The notes under the pieces were generated by a model that was not told where the DNA came from, made no database searches, and worked only from the letters and a program-made list of their open reading frames with translations. Made by a program: the position numbers and the translations under genes. DNA of 64,000 nucleotides from Rhizophagus irregularis. Taxonomy: Eukaryota > Glomeromycota > Glomeromycetes > Glomerales > Glomeraceae. This document shows positions 57,620 to 64,000 of the stretch, piece after piece. The stretch is from contig NC_089432.1 of assembly GCF_026210795.1 (NCBI RefSeq), positions 558,001 through 622,000 of the forward strand, read 5' to 3'. How positions within the stretch are numbered: position 1 is the stretch's first letter; every line of letters starts with the position of its first letter.

Positions 57620-57667
57620 TTTTTCACAACATATTTATTTATTGTAGTACTGCAGATCAATTTTCTG
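57620..57667 (-). promoter_or_regulatory. Shared Sel1 core promoter block, copy 4
   Basis: The motif (coding strand GATCTGCAGTACTAC, 57658-57644) is followed by AATAAATAAATATGTTGTG, 121 bp before the start codon, the longest leader of the four. Confidence 0.6.
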
Positions 57668-58243
57668 CGCCGACTTCGATCATCATAGGATTTTCAGCAA
57701 ATAATCCTTTAAACGTCATTTGTTAATTTATTAGAAAAAATTATGGCATCCAATATATTCTTAACTTAAACGCATCGTTTTAAGGCTAATTTATTTCAAA
57801 AACAAAAATTAATAATAATTCTAATACATTAAGTCATTAACTGGATGCTTCAATTAGAATGTCGATCGCGCTTTAAAATGTAACTCCATTGTTAATTTTG
57901 ATCAGCGATTTACGTCTTTTGGGTTCATGTAAATCATTTATTAAAAAAAAAATTTTTTTTATTATTAAAGTACAAGTTATAATAAATAATAATAGGATAT
58001 TTATGAATATAACTTAGATGTAATTAACACGCTTATAATTTATAATCTAATGAATTTTTATAATTATTTTATTAATTGTAAATTTAAAAATATACAAACT
58101 TTCGTGATAACATTTTCAGGTAACGTTAACTCAAACGTTGAGTAATCCTTAGAAAGATGATCTATTAGTAACAATGAGAGATTGAACAAATTAATGAATT
58201 GTATGATTATATAAAAAAAATACAACCAACATGGTAAGTGAAG
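57668..58243. other. Intergenic, no gene seen
   Basis: AT-rich 5' flank of the last Sel1 gene; nothing supportable. Confidence 0.5.
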
Positions 58244-58251
58244 ATTATTTG

Positions 58252-58488
58252 AGGACCCAGAAATATATATAAAAAGGTCAGGTTTGAGTTTGCGTATTTT
58301 GAACTAAAAAAAATCATGAAAATCTTTCCTTTTTTAGATAATTTTTGATAATTCCAGTCAGAATTTTATTTCCCATTATAGTAACCGACTGACATTATCA
58401 TAATTCCGGCCCTGAAAAAATGCGTACAGCTCATAGTAAAAAATTTTTTTCACCACCTGACCTCTATATATATATATTACTGGGTCCT
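58252..58488. mobile_element. MITE with 8-bp target duplication (237 bp)
   Basis: Terminal inverted repeats AGGACCCAG..AATATATAT..AGGTCAGGT occur on both sides. The identical flanks ATTATTTG lie at 58244-58251 and 58489-58496. The interior holds ATAATTCCGGCCC. It is non-coding; the duplication length fits a hAT-type origin. Confidence 0.8.
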
Positions 58489-58789
58489 ATTATTTGGATG
58501 TTTTATAAATTCAATATAGTCTTGAGATTTATAAAGGTTTTTATTACGTAGCCATAATTCTTTATTTGTGAAATAACCCTTTTAACTACTAATAGATTAT
58601 GCATATCTATATAACTAAAAAGATTCCTTGACGTTTAATAATTGAATTGTGTAACGTGAGACGCGTGATATACGACTGGGGTCATGTGTATGTTCCAGTG
58701 TTCCAGTTCCGGTTAAATTATGATCTGATTTTTTTTATCAGTAAACGTTTTGATACGATTGACCATCGGCCGCAACAGAACGTTGATTC

Positions 58790-58960
58790 TTTTTCATTTT
58801 TTTTAGCCCATTTTTTTTAAACTTCAATTTTTTTTTAAACTTTTTTTTTTCGGTTTGGTAATTTTAAACTGAAAAAATTTTTTACTTTATTTCATTCCTT
58901 TATTTCATTTTTTTTTCACGGGATTTCAAAATTTTTTTTTTCGGTTTTTTTTTTCAAAGT
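58790..58960. repeat. T-rich fragment resembling the 18.1-20.3 kb inverted element
   Basis: T-runs with TTCGGTTT and TTTCATTCC words like those in the arms of the T-rich element. There is no partner arm, so it may be a solo fragment or just similar low-complexity sequence. Confidence 0.35.
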
Positions 58961-59459
58961 ATCTATCAATGAGATATTCTTTAGTATTATGATAATATCA
59001 GCCTATCAGGGATTCTGTACTCATTTATCACGATATTCCATAGTATTCTAGGAGTAATAAGTCTATAACCGTAATATAACCTCGTTGTTGTAATAATATT
59101 CTATTCTACATCACTTTTCCGTCTTAGTTTTAGCATTATACAGGTTATGTTTATTTTGTGAATAGAATAGATCTTTATATTATTATTTTCCATTAATTAA
59201 ATAATAACTTTTAACTTCTTCTTACCATCATTCAAATTAAAAATTTAAAAACTCTGGCCAATTATAATTTTGACCAGAATTAAGTGAAGGACAATCGCTG
59301 ATTGACAAATAATCATGTGGTATTACACAAAATTAATTGCCACAAATATTGACACAAATTGTGTGACAAACATTGGATAAAATTTAAATTTTATTCGGTA
59401 CAATAGTAAATGTTGATACACACAATTTACCCTCTTTATTTTTTTTCTCTTCGTTTAAA

Positions 59460-61007
59460 ATGTCATGTTCAAAAATATTTTCAGATAATTTTCCCGAATT
59501 AACTTATGAAATTATAAAATTATTACGTAATGATTTTTCAACTTTACATTCATGCATTTTAGTTAACAGATTTTGGTGTCGTTTAGCGACTCCAATATTA
59601 TGGGAAAATCCTTTCTCATTTCGTGATAATTATAAATATTTTGAAATTTACTCACAATATTTAAATGATGATTTAAAAACAGGATTAAAAAAAGATAAAA
59701 TTATTAAAAATTCATTACCTTCAAACACACTCCTCTTCAATTATTATGGATTTTTAAAACATATGGATATATATGAAATTGTTATGTCTGTTATAAGGTG
59801 GATTCGAAATACAAAGGGATTATCATTAACTGTCAGTGATTATAAAAGAATTTCTGATATATGTATATCATTATTTAAAATATTTATTGAAAATGAAATA
59901 CATTTACATACTCTTGAACTTGAATATAATTCTCAATATTCCAAAATTTATGAAATTATTTTTGAATTAATTTTACAGAATCAAAATTTCATTCATAATA
60001 TTAAAAATTTAAAACTTTGTATTAAATATAATGATAGAAATCCTAATACTCTAATTAAAGATAGTACATTACAAATAATCAAATCACATCAAAATCTAAA
60101 AAAAATTTTATTTGGGGATAATAATTTAAATTTATATAAATCATTATTTTTATCAGAAGATTTTAATTGTTCAAATACCTTAAATACAATTATATTCTAT
60201 CGTATTGATTTGAGATCTTTAAGTTTTAAAATATTTGAAAGATTAAATGTTTTAGAATCTGTTCATATTGTTAATTGTTCTTTTTTTGATGATAATTTTA
60301 TTCAACAAATTATTAATTTAACTAAACCTTTTAAATTAAAAACTTTATTTATGACAATGGCTATATTACAAATTAAACCAATACATTTATTATTACAAAA
60401 ATCTGGTTGTTATATAGAAAATCTTGCGTATGGAGGGGAATCCTTTAGATATGATCTATCATTAAAGCAACAATTGTCGGAAATCATTTTAAAATATTGT
60501 AAAAATATCAAGTATCTTAAATTTACTGAACTTGAAAATCAGGATCCTTATCAAGTTTTTAAATTAATTGAGAATATTAAGCAATATCTTAATTATCTTT
60601 CAATCAATATTTTGGAAGTTAGACAATCATCAGGTATTATTTCAAGTAGTTCAATGATATTACAAAATTTAGGTCATGTTCTCCCTTCTAAATTAGAATA
60701 CTTAAATTTGATTCTTGATATTAAAGAAAGTGATTTTAAAGTATTCTTAGAAAATTCTCGAGATATTTTTATTAATAAATTATTGATAATGCAAATGGGT
60801 AGATATGATATTTTACATTATACAAAGGAATTTATTATGAAGGAAAAAAGAGTCAAGTATTTAGCTATCAAGGGTATTTATAAAAAAGATTTGTATAGTT
60901 TTAAAGATGAAGTGAATGAATTTAAGTTACATAATATTAGAGTTCAAGATATATGTAAGTTACAGTCATCTGAATATCCTTATAATTTAATGAAGATTGT
61001 TGATTAA
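59460..61007 (+). CDS. F-box protein (515 aa)
   Basis: Single exon, start at 59460. Residues ~8-55 form an F-box (F-P-E-L-T-Y-E-I-I-K-L-L...S-C-I-L-V-N-R-F-W-C-R-L-A-T-P-I-L-W), the type that docks on Skp1 in SCF ubiquitin ligases. The remaining ~450 residues have Leu/Ile periodicity (for example N-L-K-K-I-L-F, K-L-E-Y-L-N-L) and could form degenerate leucine-rich repeats that bind substrates. There is no signal peptide or membrane segment. The large F-box family is a known feature of these fungi; the substrate cannot be inferred. Confidence 0.88.
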   Translation: MSCSKIFSDNFPELTYEIIKLLRNDFSTLHSCILVNRFWCRLATPILWENPFSFRDNYKYFEIYSQYLNDDLKTGLKKDKIIKNSLPSNTLLFNYYGFLKHMDIYEIVMSVIRWIRNTKGLSLTVSDYKRISDICISLFKIFIENEIHLHTLELEYNSQYSKIYEIIFELILQNQNFIHNIKNLKLCIKYNDRNPNTLIKDSTLQIIKSHQNLKKILFGDNNLNLYKSLFLSEDFNCSNTLNTIIFYRIDLRSLSFKIFERLNVLESVHIVNCSFFDDNFIQQIINLTKPFKLKTLFMTMAILQIKPIHLLLQKSGCYIENLAYGGESFRYDLSLKQQLSEIILKYCKNIKYLKFTELENQDPYQVFKLIENIKQYLNYLSINILEVRQSSGIISSSSMILQNLGHVLPSKLEYLNLILDIKESDFKVFLENSRDIFINKLLIMQMGRYDILHYTKEFIMKEKRVKYLAIKGIYKKDLYSFKDEVNEFKLHNIRVQDICKLQSSEYPYNLMKIVD

Positions 61008-61859
61008 TTATAACTTATAATAAGGATGAATAGTATATATAATAGTATTAACATAGTATTAATATAGTATTAAGGAGCATTATATTTGTATAATTGTCAT
61101 GTGATTTTTCGGTCTGATTAATATTTTTATGTTAAATTTTTTTTTTTCGTCAAGTTCAATAGTTTTTTTTATATATATTATATATTGAAAAATTATATTT
61201 TTTTTCTACGTTTTACTATTGTATTTTTTTGTTATTTTTATTTTTTTCAACTTTTTACATGATTTTTTAGTATTTTTAAACCAAGTTTTTTTAACATTAA
61301 ACTTTTAAATAAATTTTATATATACCTCACATTAAAAATTTTTTTTTTTTATATTTTCATTGATACATTGCACTAAAAACCACAATAATTGGTCACCCAG
61401 TAAATATAGACGCATTGAATGTTGGTGTTTTCATAGCTCTAGCTTCGATACGAATGAGTTTTTCCCATAAATCTCTTAATAATTTTACATCTGATATTAA
61501 AGTTAAAGATACGAAAATATCACCATTCAATGCATCTTATTATGGTGATTCTAATTAGCTTTGTTTCATCCTTCTACAATCGATTGATGATGTAATACCT
61601 CAATATTTTTGCGACCAATTCATTTTTTTAAAAATTAAATTTTAACATGCAGGGTTTACATCTATTTATCATAAAAAAATGAAACAAATTCTTTTTAAAA
61701 GCTATTATATGAATATTTTTAAACATTCAATTTTTATCATTCTTAAAAATCCGATCCAAAAATATTGAGAATTCATGTAAAAAGGTGATTCAAAAAAAAA
61801 TGATTTTTCAGTATATAATAATTATCGCACGACGTCATCGATTATACATTTCCATCACT
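61008..61859. other. Intergenic 3' flank, no gene seen
   Basis: Strong T-runs follow the F-box gene. An imperfect inverted repeat between about 61405-61440 and 61520-61550 (GCATTGAATGTTGGTG against CACCATTCAATGC) is noted but has no flanking duplication. Confidence 0.4.
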
Positions 61860-62110
61860 TCGGACCTTGGATTATTGTTGGGTTCATTTGCTTGAGGTTG
61901 TCTAACTTTTAGATTAATGGATCGTCAACATCCTTGGCGGGTGCTCGAACGTGAATCAACCACGGGTTTGGCCTCAGTTTGTGACCTGGCTTGGGAAAAG
62001 TCGGCTGCGAAGATTACGAGAAGTATGTGGGCGTACCGGTGGGGAGTTGGCAACGGGAATCGATCAGACACTAGTTGAGGTCCGGATTGTGCACCATAAG
62101 CTTTAAGCCT
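61860..62110 (+). other. GC-rich island with a short open frame, possible retroelement 3' end
   Basis: This stretch is visibly less AT-rich than anything else nearby. It carries a 53-codon plus-strand frame from 61918 (M-D-R-Q-H-P-W-R-V-L-E...W-A-Y-R-W-G-V-G-N-G-N) ending at TAG/TGA near 62079. The composition and the terminal R-S-D-T-S look like the tail of a mobile-element polyprotein, but I cannot assign a family. Confidence 0.35.
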
Positions 62111-62377
62111 AAGTGGTGTTAGTTGAGGTTATATAGTATTAGTTTTTTTTATTTTGTATTTAGTATATATTTTATGCATTTTTTGATGGCGTCTGGTGTC
62201 CTTAGCGTAGTTTTCTTTTTTATTTATTGTAGATAGACTAGTTAGCTATAGGTTTTCATTGTCCGACGTCACCTCTATGTATTTTGTTTTTTGTAATGCT
62301 CTATGTATAAACATAATAAAATATGCAATTCTAACTTTAACGATAAAAAAAAGTATATAATATATATTAAAAAAATC

Positions 62378-62505
62378 GGTTACGGTACATTTCGCCGAAA
62401 GAACGTTTCGCCGAAAAATAGGGCCAACATTATGCAGAATTATAAATAACTCAGGCCAGAGATTATTTTTCGGTAAAATGGCTTTCGGCGAAATGTCCCG
62501 ATACC
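62378..62505. mobile_element. Small MITE with 9-bp target duplication (128 bp)
   Basis: The terminal parts are inverted repeats built from GGTNNCGG[TG]ACATTTCGCC, GAAAG and TTTCGCCGAAAAATA-like words. AAAAAAATC flanks it at 62369-62377 and 62506-62514. A 9-bp duplication fits the Mutator type, though A-runs make chance agreement easier. It is non-coding; a 102-codon frame crossing it is not a gene. Confidence 0.65.
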
Positions 62506-62514
62506 AAAAAAATC

Positions 62515-62893
62515 TGATATAAAATATTAAAAATTCGTGCGAAAAGATGATCAAATAATACGAAAAATCATGATAATCACGATGATGATGGCAATGGTGA
62601 TGGTTATTCTAGTTCTAGAAACGTTTCAACTAGGTTTAAATTTATTTTTTATAAATTTCTACATTTGGTAATAAAAAAGCTTACTAGTTACTACGCCGTT
62701 GTCCGCATGATCGGGTGATCAATGTCGTATTTTTGTATGGTAGTAGAATTATATATATACAGTATATTTATCTATTTAGTACTAAAATTTTTTCGTTTTA
62801 TTCAAATCACGAATCAAATTCTAATGCAACTTCAACTTATCAAATATTCATCAAAATAGACTTATATTAACCTTCTGTTGGTCCATCTGTTGG
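62515..62893. other. Intergenic, 3' flank of the right-edge kinase
   Basis: AT-rich; nothing supportable. Confidence 0.5.
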
Positions 62894-64000
62894 TTATTTA
62901 ATAGAGATTAATTGACTAGTTTGGTCAATAGTAGGAATATAAATAATTGAATCAGTCATTGAATTCTTTCGCTCATCTTCAGCATCTTGGAAGGAATTAT
63001 AGATTGTAACCAATTGCTCCCTTTTACTATGAATCCAATCATCAAAAGTTTTAACTAGAAAGCTGGCAGATGGTCTTTTTTTTGGGTCAGATTCCCAACA
63101 AGATTTCATAAGTTCGGTATAAATAAAAGGAGTGGCAAAAGTGATTTCGGATCGATATCCCTGAATAATGTTACTAGGATTGATTTCCTCATGGTGAAAT
63201 GGGATTTTTCCACTTGCAATTTCATACATGATCATTGCAAAACTATAAATATCAGACGCTGAAGAATATTGACCACCAGATAGAATTTCAGGTGCCATAT
63301 ATTCTAATACACCAAATAGTTCATCTGTTGATACAGAATCTTGACTCCATGTAAGTCCAAGATCACTTATCATTGTCCAACTTCCGTGTCTTAAAATATT
63401 ACCTGTATGTAAATCACGATGAACGTACCCAGAGTTATGAATAATTTCTAGACCCTTAGCAATGTCTTTAAGCGTAATTAACCGTTCAATCCAGGGAAAA
63501 TTTCCAACCTTTTTACGAATGTATTGTCGTAAATTTCCATCTTTAGCATAAGATGTTACAACAATAAAATCTCCCGTGTCTTCCCAACGTGAAACTCCAA
63601 AACAACGCAGTACATGCCCAATTTTTTTACTAAATTTATGGTGAGCTGAAAGCTATATGACAAAATTATAAAAAAATTACTATTTAATTAAGAATAAGAA
63701 AATCCCCAGAAGTAAATTAATTCTAATATTTACCTCATTAATAAATTCATCTAAATTTTTTTGAGATCCTTTTATTACTTTTAATACTACTTCATGACCA
63801 CCGAAGCGTTCCCAGTTATTAGTATTAGTATCCCAATAGGTAATTGGACCCTGTTTCCATATAGCTTTATGAGCAACACTATATCCACCTTTTGCCAAAT
63901 ATGTAACTTGATCAAAATTTTCGAAAGGAATCCATTCAAAAAAGCTATGAACATTATTTGCAGTAATTTGTGTTTTGATGATTAAATTATCTAAACCTAG
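62894..64000 (-). CDS. Tyr-kinase-like protein kinase, 5' end outside the window
   Basis: Two exons are visible: from beyond 64000 to 63734, and 63652-62894, joined in phase 0 (GT-AG) at the same place as in the other two kinases (after the alpha-C end D-E-F-I-N-E). Motifs: E-W-I-P-F, a Gly loop A-K-G-G-Y-S-V-A-H, ATP lysine V-V-L-K-V, V-H-R-D-L-H-T-G-N, I-S-D-L-G, M-A-P-E-I-L and S-D-I-Y-S-F-A. All catalytic residues are present. The tail after the kinase domain is short, without Sel1 repeats, and the gene ends ...S-Q-L-I-S-I-K. The Cys4 module should lie in the part beyond the window. Confidence 0.9.

Noticed and set aside
62246-62554. 102-codon minus-strand frame
   Set aside because: It crosses the 128-bp MITE from end to end and has no protein-like pattern.

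Overview
The window is eukaryotic, very AT-rich and intron-bearing, with short GT-AG introns of about 60-110 bp. The gene families match a Glomeromycotina arbuscular mycorrhizal fungus, most likely Rhizophagus (inference; nothing here names the species). They are Tyr-kinase-like proteins with an N-terminal Cys4 module and a W-T-S-G-N motif, Sel1-repeat proteins, an F-box protein, a secreted multicopper oxidase, a Crinkler-type gene, and many transposon relics. No rRNA, tRNA, CRISPR array or prokaryotic signal was seen.

Layout. 1-8.2 kb: a Sel1 relic; a kinase gene on the minus strand (2298-6407) whose Cys4 + kinase N-lobe exon is repeated six times in tandem before a single kinase C-lobe; and an intact Sel1 gene. 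9.4-11.3 kb: a six-exon kinase gene. 11.9-17.9 kb: a large palindromic foldback element (8-bp target duplication) with a pogo-like element (TA target duplication, degraded transposase) inserted in its right arm. 18.1-20.3 kb: a T-rich inverted-repeat element with a hAT-type MITE inserted in its left arm. 20.7-24.6 kb: an array of micro-exon-like units, split by a poly(A)-tailed, single-ORF retroelement with a 15-bp target duplication. 27-28.5 kb: a decayed second copy of that element's gene. 29.1-33.8 kb: tandem repeats and weak or broken genes. 34.2-36.2 kb: a second retroelement with an intact 444-residue RRM-like ORF and its own target duplication. 36.4-39.3 kb: a Crinkler pseudogene and a MULE/FAR1 transposase relic. 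41.2-43.3 kb: a five-exon secreted multicopper oxidase. 44.5-45.4 kb: an E2 ubiquitin-conjugating pseudogene without its catalytic Cys. 46.9-53.2 kb: another RRM-ORF relic, unrecognised ORFs, and small MITEs. 53.7-57.5 kb: three tandem Sel1 genes. 59.5-61.0 kb: an F-box gene. 62.9-64.0 kb: a third kinase, which runs off the right edge.

How the genes relate. The kinases, Sel1 proteins and F-box protein belong to the large lineage-specific signalling and ubiquitin-ligase repertoires known from these fungi. All four Sel1 genes share a motif (GATCTGC[A/G]GTA[C/T]TAC on the coding strand) just upstream of a TATA-like run, so they probably share a core promoter. The rest of the window is mostly transposon insertion, nesting and decay. 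Several breaks lie in homopolymer runs, so some frameshifts could be assembly errors; the in-frame stops cannot be explained that way.
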